Assembly (NCBI RefSeq): GCF_001650905.1
Contig: NZ_LXYG01000017.1
Location: 62,001-126,000, forward strand
From: Balneola sp. EhC07
GTDB taxonomy: Bacteria > Bacteroidota > Rhodothermia > Balneolales > Balneolaceae
DNA length: 64,000 nt
Reading direction: 5' to 3'
The notes under the pieces were generated by a model. It searched no databases. It saw only the letters and a list, made by a program, of their open reading frames with translations, and was not told the DNA's origin. The translations under genes were made by a program, and so were the position numbers. This document shows positions 24,849 through 33,266 of this stretch, piece after piece (the first letter of the stretch is position 1; each line of letters opens with the position of its first letter).

Positions 24849-25649
24849 ATGAACAGAAACAACTTCTTTTTTTTACTCAGTTTACTACTTATTTCATGCA
24901 CGAAAGAGCAAAAAGAAATTATACCTACTGCAACCGAGTCTGAAGAAATTGTTTCTTTTCAGGAAATCGATTCAGACTCAATTATATATTCTGTTCTAAA
25001 AATTGATAGTCTTGCATTAGTAGATTATTACAAAATTGATCTCAATAATGACCAATTTGAAGATTTAGTAATACTTCAAAACCCACCTAAGTATCAGGCG
25101 GATCCTGGAACTTTCTCAAGGTTAACTGTTTATCTAGCTAATAATGGGACAAAGTCTTTTGATCCAGTTGACATATTTGATGTAATTCCAGATGACTTTT
25201 CATCATCTGCTACTTCTTTAATCGACTCTAAATTAGTCGGTATATATCCTACTCAAACAGGAGTTCTAATTTTTGCTTTTGGTTATCCATATGGATCAGG
25301 TCGATCAACCTCATTAGTAATAAAAGTTAGTGGTAAATCAATAAATACTGTTTTTGAGGGAGATTATAATTACTTCATTAGTTTATCAAAATTAAATCAA
25401 ACTCCTACCTTGGTTTTAAGAAAAACAGCGGAACATTGGGGATGGGTTGATTCATTAAATATTTTATTGTCGAGTTATTGTCCATATCAAGTTGTTACGT
25501 TGAATGAGACTTTTAAGTTTGATTCAGTGTTAACAAAGGACTACAATATTGAGAATTATGTTTTTCAAGGTTATGAACCTTACAACTCTAAGATTACTGT
25601 AGCAATACCTAAAGATGGAGCAAAGCCTTACTTATACCAAGCAAACTAA
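24849..25649 (+). CDS. Cassette 13: putative lipoprotein, 266 aa
   Basis: The N-terminus NNFFFLLSLLLISC is a lipoprotein signal with a lipobox. The mature region contains YYKIDLNNDQFEDLVIL, a pattern like a single FG-GAP/VCBS metal loop, followed by a beta-rich body with no recognised family. Its last codons (YQAN) and stop overlap the attC left core. It is the first cassette of the third block. Confidence 0.78.
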   Translation: MNRNNFFFLLSLLLISCTKEQKEIIPTATESEEIVSFQEIDSDSIIYSVLKIDSLALVDYYKIDLNNDQFEDLVILQNPPKYQADPGTFSRLTVYLANNGTKSFDPVDIFDVIPDDFSSSATSLIDSKLVGIYPTQTGVLIFAFGYPYGSGRSTSLVIKVSGKSINTVFEGDYNYFISLSKLNQTPTLVLRKTAEHWGWVDSLNILLSSYCPYQVVTLNETFKFDSVLTKDYNIENYVFQGYEPYNSKITVAIPKDGAKPYLYQAN

Positions 25650-25728
25650 CAAACATTTCCAGCGGGGCTTGAGCAGGTTCGTAATTTTAATGTTAACTCG
25701 GCTCGATTCTTAAACCCGGTCGTTATTC
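25644..25728 (+). repeat. attC site of cassette 13 (85 bp), diverged
   Basis: Cores are AACTAAC (25644-25650) and GTTATTC (25722-25728). The spacer CAGGTTCGTAATTTTAATG resembles the common GGTTCGAAACTTTAATAA type, but the inner arms (CATTTCCAGCGG, TCTTAAACCCGG) are more diverged than those of block 1. Confidence 0.75.
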
Positions 25729-25753
25729 TACTTACATTTTTTGATAATTCAAT

Positions 25754-26137
25754 ATGACCAAAATGATCCGTGAAAATTTGTTTAAAATATCTATTAAACT
25801 GGTTATAGTTATTGTCCTTTTTAATGTTTCTTCGTGCTCGGATTCTGACATTACAAACGTATCCAAACAACAATTAGAGGACTATACATTTACGCTTGAT
25901 GGGACCGGGTCAATAATAAACAAGGATAATCAACCTCTTTTTGTTTTGAATGGTAAAGTTACGTCTCGTGAATTTTTAAAGCGTATAAAAACTGAACATA
26001 TAGACTCTATCATAGTACAAAAGGGTGATATTGCAACAGAACATTATGGAAAAGATGGGAAAAGTGGGGTCGTTAAAATATATGCGGACAGCAAAGTTTA
26101 TACTGATTTAAAACCAGATGTAACAAGTGAAGAATAA
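25754..26137 (+). CDS. Cassette 14: plug-like lipoprotein, 127 aa
   Basis: The signal segment ends VSSC, a lipobox. The mature domain reads PLFVLNGKVTSREFLKRIKT, EHIDSIIVQKGD and then EHYGKDGKSGVVKIYA. This matches the conserved plug signature of TonB-dependent receptors (PL.V.DG...., I.SI.V.KG, YG..G..GV..I) with no barrel attached. Similar stand-alone plug signatures occur in Bacteroidota regulatory and lipoprotein contexts. The next gene, convergent, is a full TonB-dependent receptor, but the cassette context argues that the proximity is chance. Confidence 0.7.
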   Translation: MTKMIRENLFKISIKLVIVIVLFNVSSCSDSDITNVSKQQLEDYTFTLDGTGSIINKDNQPLFVLNGKVTSREFLKRIKTEHIDSIIVQKGDIATEHYGKDGKSGVVKIYADSKVYTDLKPDVTSEE

Positions 26138-26189
26138 CTAAGCTCCTGAACTCCCGCAACATAATTCTCCCTTCGAAATGGGTTCGTTC
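26132..26189 (+). repeat. Degenerate attC remnant with a partial dispersed element
   Basis: GAATAAC (26132-26138) complements the cassette start GTTATTCTAC with one mismatch outside this core. Beyond it, regular attC arms are not recognisable; instead AATTCTCCCTTCGAAATGGG resembles the outer part of the 61-base hairpin element. GTTCTCA near 26186 is a possible degraded right core. Confidence 0.4.
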
Positions 26190-26242
26190 TCATCGTTTTC
26201 AGAAAGACCATGCTTTCAAACTAGCCGATTAAAACAGTATTC

Positions 26243-28513
26243 TTAATTAGACTCTATTTTCAACGACACATAAGGCGTTAAAGGAAGCTGGTTAATCCCT
26301 CTCTGATTGAACACATCATAATAAAACAGGTTTTCTCTGTTATAGGTGTTAATGGCTCCGGCCTGAACTTTTATATCTTTGGTGCCGGCATTAAAAGCCT
26401 GCGATACAGATATATCCAGTCGGTGAAAATCGGGCATACGTCCTTTAAAAGGCTTGTCCAGCAGCACTCTGGGTTCGCCGTAATCTTCAGTAACATCGGG
26501 AGGACGCTGATCAAAACTAAAAAAGCTGTCAAAACCTAGAGGACGTGTATAAGGAAGGCCTGATCCATACGACCAGCTCACATTTGTTGAAAAATTCCCC
26601 ACATTGAAACCTGTCTGAGCATTTAACTGATGGCGACGATCATGCGGCGGATTGTAGCTCTGCACAGGTTCGCCAAACCAGGTCCCAAAATGATCTTGCC
26701 TTGTTGTGTATTCTGTGATGGAGTAGCCATAACCTAATCCCATATAAAACCTGCGGTAATTTAAATTAAGCCGTAGATCCATACCTCTCACTGTTCCATC
26801 TGCATAAGCAAGTGCAGTTGCAAAACGAGCAACCGGACCCCAGGTTGCAACCGGAGTATCTTTTATTTCTTTGTAGTATCCTTCTACGGAAAAGTCGAAA
26901 AAGTCACCTATGGGCTGTCTCCAACCCAACAGTGCATGTCTTGCTTCCATTCTTCGTTCTGATTCGGGTAACAGAATAAAAGTAGTAAAGGATGTTCCAG
27001 CGTCTCTGAAATCAGTGAGTCCTGCAAATGGCTGTCGATATATTCCCAGTGCTGCATGAATTTCTTCATCCACGCGGCCACGCGGCTGCCATGACATCTG
27101 CAATCTGGGCTCCACACTTGGTGATAATCGTTTTAAATAACTTGTGATAGACACGCCCGGCTCGATCAGAATTTTCTCCCCAATATTAACGCCCATTTTC
27201 AAATATCCCCCGGCATTTGAAAACGCTACCGCTTTTTCATCAAGAGAAACAAAGAGATTCGCAATATCATAAGACATGGTTCTGTAGTCAGTAAAGAAAC
27301 CATAATCGAACCGTATTTCTCCAACATACAAGGTCAAGTTCATATCTAAGTGCGATTTAAATATCTGAGAATTTCTCACCCCCCCTTCAGATCCACCTTG
27401 CTCATTCGTGAAATAAGATAGACCAAAGTTGAAATCGACAAACGAAACCTTCGACTCTGCAGATGCTCCTGCACAGCGACCGCCTGTAACTACATTACTC
27501 CATTTAAAATAATCATCCGATTCAAAATCGAGACTACCACGATCGTATGTTCGCATAATTAATGCAGAACAATTTACTCCTTCGCCACTTGAGTTGTAAT
27601 ACTTGAGCAGCTGGCTGTTAAATTTCATCGGCTGTTTTTCCGATAGATATACATCACTTGTCTCTTCTATCAATGAACCGCGCAAAGAACCAATAATTGA
27701 GCTTTTTCCTTCACGAACCGGGGTTTCAAAAAAGAAATCCGACACAAAAGGACTCACAGAAGCAGACCATTTTTGATTGTAAAGGTTTCCGTTTTTAAGC
27801 CTTACATCCATTACCGAAGAAGTTCTTCCACTGTAACGTGGACCAAATCCACCGGCATAAAAATCTACATTCGAAACTACATCTTCGGGAAATACCGAAA
27901 AGAATCCAATAATATGAAACGGCTGATAGATCAATATACCGTCCATTAGCATCATATTTTCTGATGGCGTTCCGCCTCTTACAAAAAGCTGTCCTCCACG
28001 ATCTCCTACAGCAACCACACCGGGTTGAGTTTGAATATAACTAGCCAGATCTGCGCTTCCGCCGGGTGTTGGAGCTCTTCCGAACGTTTCAGGACTTATA
28101 CTAATCTGACCGGGGTTCATGTCTTCAGCAACTGCACCTTGCACATTGATTTCTTCAAGCTCTTCACGGGAATGTCTCAGCTGCACATGATTTGAAATAT
28201 TCCGTGCTCTTAGCCCTATGGTTAATGTATCAATGTGCATTTCGTATCCTACATAACGAACCACAAACACATAATCACCGGCGGCCACATTATTGAATTC
28301 ATAAAGCCCGTTACCGTCTGTAGTTGTTCCAACGATTCCCTTGCCCGTCATTGGTTGAAGGGTAATGTTTGCCATATCGAGCACTTTTCCTGTCTGATAA
28401 TCTGTTACTATCCCGCGAATTAAAGAGCCTTGAGCTTTGATGTTGCTCGTCAATACCCCAAAGATCATAAAGTACATGACAGGTATCAGTCTTAAAAGAA
28501 AGCTTATATTCAT
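26243..28513 (-). CDS. TonB-dependent outer-membrane receptor
   Basis: The signal peptide (ending NIKAQ) is followed by a carboxypeptidase-regulatory-like domain (about 30-110: IRGIVTDYQTGKVLDMANIT ... DGNGLYEFNNVAAGDYVFVV). The plug domain spans about 130-230 (GQLFVRGGTPSENMMLMDGI, VDFYAGGFGPRYSGR), and a long beta-barrel ends DVFNQRGINQLPLTPYVSLK. These receptors import siderophores, vitamins, peptides or glycans using TonB; the substrate is unknown. An ATG 18 bases upstream (28531) is an alternative start. It is the second gene of an operon with the DUF4249 gene. Confidence 0.92.
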   Translation of the reverse strand: MNISFLLRLIPVMYFMIFGVLTSNIKAQGSLIRGIVTDYQTGKVLDMANITLQPMTGKGIVGTTTDGNGLYEFNNVAAGDYVFVVRYVGYEMHIDTLTIGLRARNISNHVQLRHSREELEEINVQGAVAEDMNPGQISISPETFGRAPTPGGSADLASYIQTQPGVVAVGDRGGQLFVRGGTPSENMMLMDGILIYQPFHIIGFFSVFPEDVVSNVDFYAGGFGPRYSGRTSSVMDVRLKNGNLYNQKWSASVSPFVSDFFFETPVREGKSSIIGSLRGSLIEETSDVYLSEKQPMKFNSQLLKYYNSSGEGVNCSALIMRTYDRGSLDFESDDYFKWSNVVTGGRCAGASAESKVSFVDFNFGLSYFTNEQGGSEGGVRNSQIFKSHLDMNLTLYVGEIRFDYGFFTDYRTMSYDIANLFVSLDEKAVAFSNAGGYLKMGVNIGEKILIEPGVSITSYLKRLSPSVEPRLQMSWQPRGRVDEEIHAALGIYRQPFAGLTDFRDAGTSFTTFILLPESERRMEARHALLGWRQPIGDFFDFSVEGYYKEIKDTPVATWGPVARFATALAYADGTVRGMDLRLNLNYRRFYMGLGYGYSITEYTTRQDHFGTWFGEPVQSYNPPHDRRHQLNAQTGFNVGNFSTNVSWSYGSGLPYTRPLGFDSFFSFDQRPPDVTEDYGEPRVLLDKPFKGRMPDFHRLDISVSQAFNAGTKDIKVQAGAINTYNRENLFYYDVFNQRGINQLPLTPYVSLKIESN

Positions 28514-28539
28514 ATTCTTTGTGTAGATCATTTAACGGT

Positions 28540-29454
28540 CTATTCGCATTTTCTTTTTGGGTAGCTTTCTGCGGAAACTCTTTTAGATGTTATAACTATT
28601 TTTCGCTTAGCTATTCCGGCTATAAACCCTGTACCATTAACTACATTTGAAACTGCATCCGGCAAAACAATCTCTTCTTCACTTAAGTCAACGATGTCGG
28701 GCCAATCTTCGCTGGATGAAATTACAACCAACTCTCTTCTGTTAACTATCATATCACCCCGATTGGCTAATAAGATCTCTTCTATTTTCTCAGCGTTATC
28801 TATTTCAGCGCAATAATCTCCATTCGTTTTTAAGTTGATATCATCCAGATTTGAAATAATAACCTCTACCTCCGGCTCAACTACACGATCCCTGATCACT
28901 TGTATTAAATATCTGAAATCCATGGTGACTAATGTGTCTTCACTATTACCTCTGATTTCTCCTTCTTCATTCCCACCCGAATAAATTATATCCGGTATCG
29001 CTAACTCTGACGCCATAGTGATTGTGGCAAAGCTTTGACTTCCACCCGGTGCCTCTGCGCGAATCATGTATTCTTCTTGAGGCTCCAGTTCTTTGGTTGT
29101 CCAGTAATTCCATACATAAACATTTTCACTAAAGCGGATTAATTTGGGTTGAAGTTGAGTTTCTTCACCGGTTCCTTGATGGATCATAGTTACTGTTGTA
29201 CCGTTTGAATCCGGATCTTTTGGAATCAGAGTCTCCACAATTGGCATTACCCTTACCCAATTAGTGTCGGCATGTATATCAAATGTGCCATACATTGAAA
29301 AAACATACCTGTCGTTTTCCTGAAGTGGATCGAACTCGTTTTCGCACCCTATTCCGGATACGCACAACAGTCCAAATAAAAAGATCTTTACTTTACAATA
29401 AATCTGACTGTGCAAGCTTCTCATCAAAGGTGAGTTAAATGAATTATTAAACAT
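28540..29454 (-). CDS. DUF4249-family outer-membrane lipoprotein
   Basis: The lipobox VSGIGC is followed by ENEFDPLQENDRYVFSMYGT, a typical DUF4249 opening. The family is almost always paired with a TonB-dependent receptor in Bacteroidota, as here, and probably serves as its surface partner, like SusD. Start choice is open: an internal methionine 30 bases downstream (29424) would place the signal closer to the N-terminus. The adjacent receptor gene lies only a few bases downstream. Confidence 0.85.
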   Translation of the reverse strand: MFNNSFNSPLMRSLHSQIYCKVKIFLFGLLCVSGIGCENEFDPLQENDRYVFSMYGTFDIHADTNWVRVMPIVETLIPKDPDSNGTTVTMIHQGTGEETQLQPKLIRFSENVYVWNYWTTKELEPQEEYMIRAEAPGGSQSFATITMASELAIPDIIYSGGNEEGEIRGNSEDTLVTMDFRYLIQVIRDRVVEPEVEVIISNLDDINLKTNGDYCAEIDNAEKIEEILLANRGDMIVNRRELVVISSSEDWPDIVDLSEEEIVLPDAVSNVVNGTGFIAGIAKRKIVITSKRVSAESYPKRKCE

Positions 29455-29685
29455 TATTATGAATTCCCTGATTCTAGCTCATTAAAATCTTAACAATGAA
29501 ATTACTAAACTACTAAAAAGATTTATTTTACAAATTACTCTGTTCTCTATCAATTATTTGTGATCACTTACTATAACATGTACTCTTGTTGGTGATTGGT
29601 GTAGGTGAGATAATTAACATATAGATCTCTCAGATAACATCTTTTTGAAATAACCGTACCGGGAACTTTTCTTTTATTCAAAATT

Positions 29686-30387
29686 ATGAAAGCTTTTTTA
29701 CTTTTAAGTTTGCTCTGTACTTTTTTTGTGACGCACTCCATCGCCTCTGATTGCGTTATTCTTCTTCACGGATTGGCGCGATCAGATAACTCCTTTTCTA
29801 AAATGGAGCAGAAATTGAATGAAGAAGGGTACTTCGTTATAAATAAGTCCTATCCATCTACTAAGCACGATATTGAGACTCTCGCAAACGATATTATTCC
29901 AAGATCTGTCGCTTCTTGCCCGGATTCATCTCAAGTTCATTTTGTAACTCATTCTTTGGGGGGAATTCTTGTCCGTCAATATTTAAGCGAACACTCAGTA
30001 ACCAACCTTGGAAGAGTGGTCATGTTAGCCCCGCCTAACAAAGGGAGTGAAATTACCGACGAAATGAAGGATAATGTTCTCTACAAAACCGTTAATGGAC
30101 CGGCAGGATTACAACTTGGAACGGACTCATTAAGTGTGCCAAACCAACTGGGTCCCGCAAATTTTGAGTTGGGTATTATTGCAGGAACCAAAACTGTGAA
30201 TCCGATATTATCTCAAATGCTGCCAAATCCCGATGACGGAAAAGTATCTGTAGAAAGCACGAAGCTAAACGGCATGGCAGATCATATTGAAGTACCCTAT
30301 TCCCATACCTTTATTATGAATAAAGATGATGTTATTGAACAAGTAATCCACTTTCTGAAAAACGGTTCTTTTAATCATACAGAATAA
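29686..30387 (+). CDS. Secreted alpha/beta hydrolase (lipase-like), 233 aa
   Basis: The signal peptide ends SIAS. The core has an oxyanion-type HGLARSDNSF motif and the nucleophile elbow THSLGG, with the catalytic Ser in VHFVTHSLGGILVRQYL. A late Asp (DDGKVSVES) and a His (YSHTFIM) can complete the triad. The layout resembles the lipase/PGAP1-like triacylglycerol hydrolases of about 210-240 residues. It stands alone with a 230-base AT-rich upstream gap in which I see no other feature. Confidence 0.88.
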   Translation: MKAFLLLSLLCTFFVTHSIASDCVILLHGLARSDNSFSKMEQKLNEEGYFVINKSYPSTKHDIETLANDIIPRSVASCPDSSQVHFVTHSLGGILVRQYLSEHSVTNLGRVVMLAPPNKGSEITDEMKDNVLYKTVNGPAGLQLGTDSLSVPNQLGPANFELGIIAGTKTVNPILSQMLPNPDDGKVSVESTKLNGMADHIEVPYSHTFIMNKDDVIEQVIHFLKNGSFNHTE

Positions 30388-30422
30388 AAATTGCTGCCTA
30401 TTGCAGGAAAGAATATTTTACG

Positions 30423-30449
30423 GTACTTTGTATTAAAAAGTACTTTGTA
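30423..30449 (+). promoter_or_regulatory. Direct repeat GTACTTTGTA before the membrane/regulator operon
   Basis: GTACTTTGTA occurs at 30423-30432 and again at 30440-30449, ending at the start codon. The repeats contain a TACTTTG element like a Bacteroidota -7 box, so they could be overlapping promoter elements or operators for the winged-helix regulator encoded in the operon. Confidence 0.4.
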
Positions 30450-31052
30450 ATGAATACAAAACAAGATTATAATCAAGACCTGGCTGAGATCCGTTCTATG
30501 ATGGAGCGGTCATCTAAATTTTTGTCGCTTTCGGGATTATCCGGGGTGCTGGCCGGGCTCTATGCCTTAACTGGATCGTACATAGCTTATTATATATATG
30601 ATTTCGATCCGGGTTCTGCGAACTCTTCCGGTGTAGAAACTGAAATCATTTTATTAGCTCTTTTGGTTTTGGTATTGGCCGTAGGATCGGCGGTTTTACT
30701 TTCTTACAAAAAAGCTCATAAAAAAGGAGAGAAGGTCTGGAACCCTGCATCAAAAAGACTTTTAAGTATCGTGGGAATTCCTTTGTCTGCAGGAGCTGTT
30801 TTTTCTCTAATTCTTTTTTATGAAGGATCTATTGGCTTAATACCTTCTGTAACTTTGATCTTTTACGGAATAGCATTGTATAGCGCCGGCAGACTTACGT
30901 TCAATGAACTGAGTGTTCTGGGTCTTCTTCAAATAGCATTGGGCTTGAATGCTGCTTATTTTACTGAGCACAGTTTACTTCTTTGGGCGCTTGGTTTTGG
31001 TGTTGCCCATGTTATTTATGGAATCTATATCCATATCAGGCACGAACGGTGA
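30450..31052 (+). CDS. Hypothetical membrane protein, 200 aa
   Basis: The cytosolic N-terminus (NQDLAEIRSMMERSSKFLSL) leads into about six membrane helices: roughly 27-50, 65-90, 108-128, 133-150, 155-172 and 175-195. No family is recognised. It is the first gene of a compact operon, overlapping the winged-helix regulator by four bases, which suggests that the regulator controls or responds to it. Confidence 0.78.
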   Translation: MNTKQDYNQDLAEIRSMMERSSKFLSLSGLSGVLAGLYALTGSYIAYYIYDFDPGSANSSGVETEIILLALLVLVLAVGSAVLLSYKKAHKKGEKVWNPASKRLLSIVGIPLSAGAVFSLILFYEGSIGLIPSVTLIFYGIALYSAGRLTFNELSVLGLLQIALGLNAAYFTEHSLLLWALGFGVAHVIYGIYIHIRHER

Positions 31053-31348
31053 AAGTTTCAGTAAACGACTTACATAAGGCTTTTGAAAATCGAACCCGGC
31101 TGGGAATTATGTCCGCATTGGCCGTTAACGATACTCTGGATTTTAATTCGCTGAAGGAACTTTTGGATGTCACGGACGGTAATCTGGCCAGTCACATCAA
31201 AACTCTTGAAAAAGAGGATTTTATTGGCGTGAAAAAGACCTTTATCGATAACAAACCAAATACGAAATATCATATGACTCAGGAAGGTAAAACTGCTTTC
31301 GAAAAACACCTAAATGTATTGGAAGCTATAATTAAGGCTCAAAAATGA
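31049..31348 (+). CDS. Winged-helix transcriptional regulator, about 99 aa
   Basis: The protein reads DLHKAFENRTRLGIMSALAV, then FNSLKELLDVTDGNLASHIK, TLEKEDFIGVKKTFIDNKPN and TKYHMTQEGKTAFEKHL, a MarR/ArsR-like winged-helix DNA-binding domain (HTH_34-like) without a separate ligand domain. The GTG at 31049 overlaps the upstream stop (GTGA), implying translational coupling; an ATG further upstream lies inside the preceding gene. It probably regulates its own operon. Confidence 0.85.
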   Translation: MKVSVNDLHKAFENRTRLGIMSALAVNDTLDFNSLKELLDVTDGNLASHIKTLEKEDFIGVKKTFIDNKPNTKYHMTQEGKTAFEKHLNVLEAIIKAQK

Positions 31349-31539
31349 ACAAAGAAACACAACAAAAATCCCCTGTTCAAAGAACACTCTCAATTGTGCT
31401 TATTACGGTTGGCCTCATGCTTATGATATTTATGATAACTGTTGAAGATGAACCCGGAGCAATTCCGTTATTTATGATCCTGAGTGGAATTGTCTGGTTC
31501 TATAAAACACGGCTCAGAAATAAAATGAAACCTTCTTAA
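31345..31539 (+). CDS. Small membrane protein, 64 aa
   Basis: Two hydrophobic segments (about 14-32 and 40-54) lie between a short charged N-terminus and a basic tail (KTRLRNKMKPS). The start overlaps the regulator's stop (ATGA). No family is recognised; the operon position supports it as a real gene. Confidence 0.75.
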   Translation: MNKETQQKSPVQRTLSIVLITVGLMLMIFMITVEDEPGAIPLFMILSGIVWFYKTRLRNKMKPS

Positions 31540-31604
31540 AAAAATTTACCCCCTTACTTTGCAATTCAAAGTGGGCTAACAATAATATCCCAAATCATTA
31601 CATC

Positions 31605-32180
31605 ATGAAATCAGAAACCTCACTTAAAAAACATTTAGCGTTTGTAGCAACAGGGACGGCCGTGTTATTACTCGTCCCGCTAATTGCAATGCAGTTCACG
31701 TCTGAAGTCGTTTGGACTCTATCCGACTTTATTTTTGCCGGAGTTTTACTTTTTGGAACAGGAGCCGTTTTTGTTGTTGTTTTGCATAATATGGAAAACA
31801 ATTCATATCGAATTGGAGCCGGCATCGCGCTGATCTCAACCTTATTCTTAGTTTGGGTAAATGGAGCTGTAGGAATTGTTGGGCATGAAGGAGAACAAAT
31901 TAATCTTCTTTATTTCATTATCCCGGGTGTGGGCTTGATCGGGGCTTTTTTGTCCAGGTTTAAATCGCAGGGATTGTGCTATACATTATTCGTTATGGCT
32001 ACTATACCTATGATCATCGCGGTTATTGCGCTATTGGGATATCTACAAGAACCACCTCATAATTCAGCTACTCAAATATTAGCAATTAATATGTTTTTTA
32101 CGGTTCTGTTTTCTCTTTCCGCTATTTCTTTTAGAAATGCCGTGCGTGATCAAAATGAGAAAGAGTTGTCGCCGGAGTAA
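31605..32180 (+). CDS. Hypothetical membrane protein, 191 aa
   Basis: Five or six membrane helices are visible, beginning at about residue 10 (HLAFVATGTAVLLLVPLIAM), with a short loop containing NGAVGIVGHEGEQINLLYF. A Glu/Lys-rich tail ends the protein. I recall no family name. It lies 65 bases after the small membrane gene and may belong to the same regulon. Confidence 0.75.
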   Translation: MKSETSLKKHLAFVATGTAVLLLVPLIAMQFTSEVVWTLSDFIFAGVLLFGTGAVFVVVLHNMENNSYRIGAGIALISTLFLVWVNGAVGIVGHEGEQINLLYFIIPGVGLIGAFLSRFKSQGLCYTLFVMATIPMIIAVIALLGYLQEPPHNSATQILAINMFFTVLFSLSAISFRNAVRDQNEKELSPE

Positions 32181-32282
32181 GTTATAAAGCTTTTCTTTTC
32201 AAAGTAATATTATGTCACATACTCAAATCTTTGAAATGAGAACGTTCTTATCACATCTTAAATCTTAAGAGTAATTGCACAG

Positions 32283-32309
32283 CCATCAGACGGGCTATCC
32301 GTCTGATGG
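32283..32309. repeat. Perfect intergenic hairpin CCATCAGACGG / CCGTCTGATGG
   Basis: Eleven-base arms enclose a five-base loop. It lies 100 bases after a + strand gene without a following T run, so it is more likely a dispersed palindromic repeat than a terminator. The rest of the 32181-32418 gap shows only GTAATATTATGTCAC at 32204, which resembles the cassette-boundary motif. Confidence 0.6.
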
Positions 32310-32418
32310 ATTGTTGATAGGACTTTAGAAGCGTAAGTTTTTATTGTGAAAAGATTTTCCTGTTAAATTTAAACACGCTTAAATTTTTTGGTTACAGATT
32401 TTTCTACCTTCTGTAACT

Positions 32419-33162
32419 ATGACTTCACCAAGCGGGCAACCTTCTATAGAAATTTTCGGGGTTCTGATAATGGAACCCATTGTTACTCTCACTGATCTTT
32501 TGGTTACTGCGGTTTGCCTGTATGCTTATATCAAGCTAAAAAAGCTTAACCATCAGGGAAGCTCACATCAATACTTTCGTTTATACTTTTTGATAATGGC
32601 TATTGCTACAGCTTTTGGAGGTATAACCGGTCACGCTTTTCAGTATGCTTTAGGTTTGAGCTGGAAGCTTCCCGGCTGGTTGATAAGTATGTTGGCTGTT
32701 TCGGCTCTGGAGCGGGGAATTATTTCCTTCCTTTCTCCAATAGTCTCTAAAACTACCAGCAAAGTTTTGGGCATTGCAAATGTTGTTGAGCTTCTTGGGT
32801 TTGCTGTTCTTTCTTTTCTCACCTTAAACTTTTTCTATGTACAGATTCACTCTGCTTATGGATTAGGTTTGGTTGTTTTTCCATTATGTTTTTATGCTTT
32901 TTGGAAAACCGGAAACAAAGGTGCTAAGATCATTTGTCAATCCATTTTATTTACATCACTGGCGGCCTTCTTTTATACTTCAAAAGCTTCTATAAGCCCC
33001 TGGTTCAATCATTTGGATATTAGTCATTGTATAATGGCTTTCGGTACTTATCTTTTTTACAGGGGAGCGGTGATGATGGGAGATATTTCATTTATAAGTT
33101 ACCGAAAGCAAGAAATTTCGATTGGCCAAACCATCAAAGAGCTTTTGACTTCACAAAAGTAA
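32419..33162 (+). CDS. Hypothetical seven-helix membrane protein, 247 aa
   Basis: About seven hydrophobic helices span residues 20-225, with conserved-looking EPIVTLTDLLVTAVCLYAY at the start and HxxH-type histidines (GGITGHAFQYALG, NHLDISHCIMAFG) facing the ends of helices. The histidine placement recalls CREST/PAQR-like or DUF6962-like proteins, but I cannot assign a family with confidence. A start at 32470 (MEPIV...) is also possible. Confidence 0.75.
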   Translation: MTSPSGQPSIEIFGVLIMEPIVTLTDLLVTAVCLYAYIKLKKLNHQGSSHQYFRLYFLIMAIATAFGGITGHAFQYALGLSWKLPGWLISMLAVSALERGIISFLSPIVSKTTSKVLGIANVVELLGFAVLSFLTLNFFYVQIHSAYGLGLVVFPLCFYAFWKTGNKGAKIICQSILFTSLAAFFYTSKASISPWFNHLDISHCIMAFGTYLFYRGAVMMGDISFISYRKQEISIGQTIKELLTSQK

Positions 33163-33266
33163 TTACAAGTTTTCACACCGGTAAAAATTCATCAAAATAA
33201 TAACTAAAAGTTGTTTTAGGTTTCCACAAACCTGTTCTTACATTGTATTCAAATAACTAACAGACC

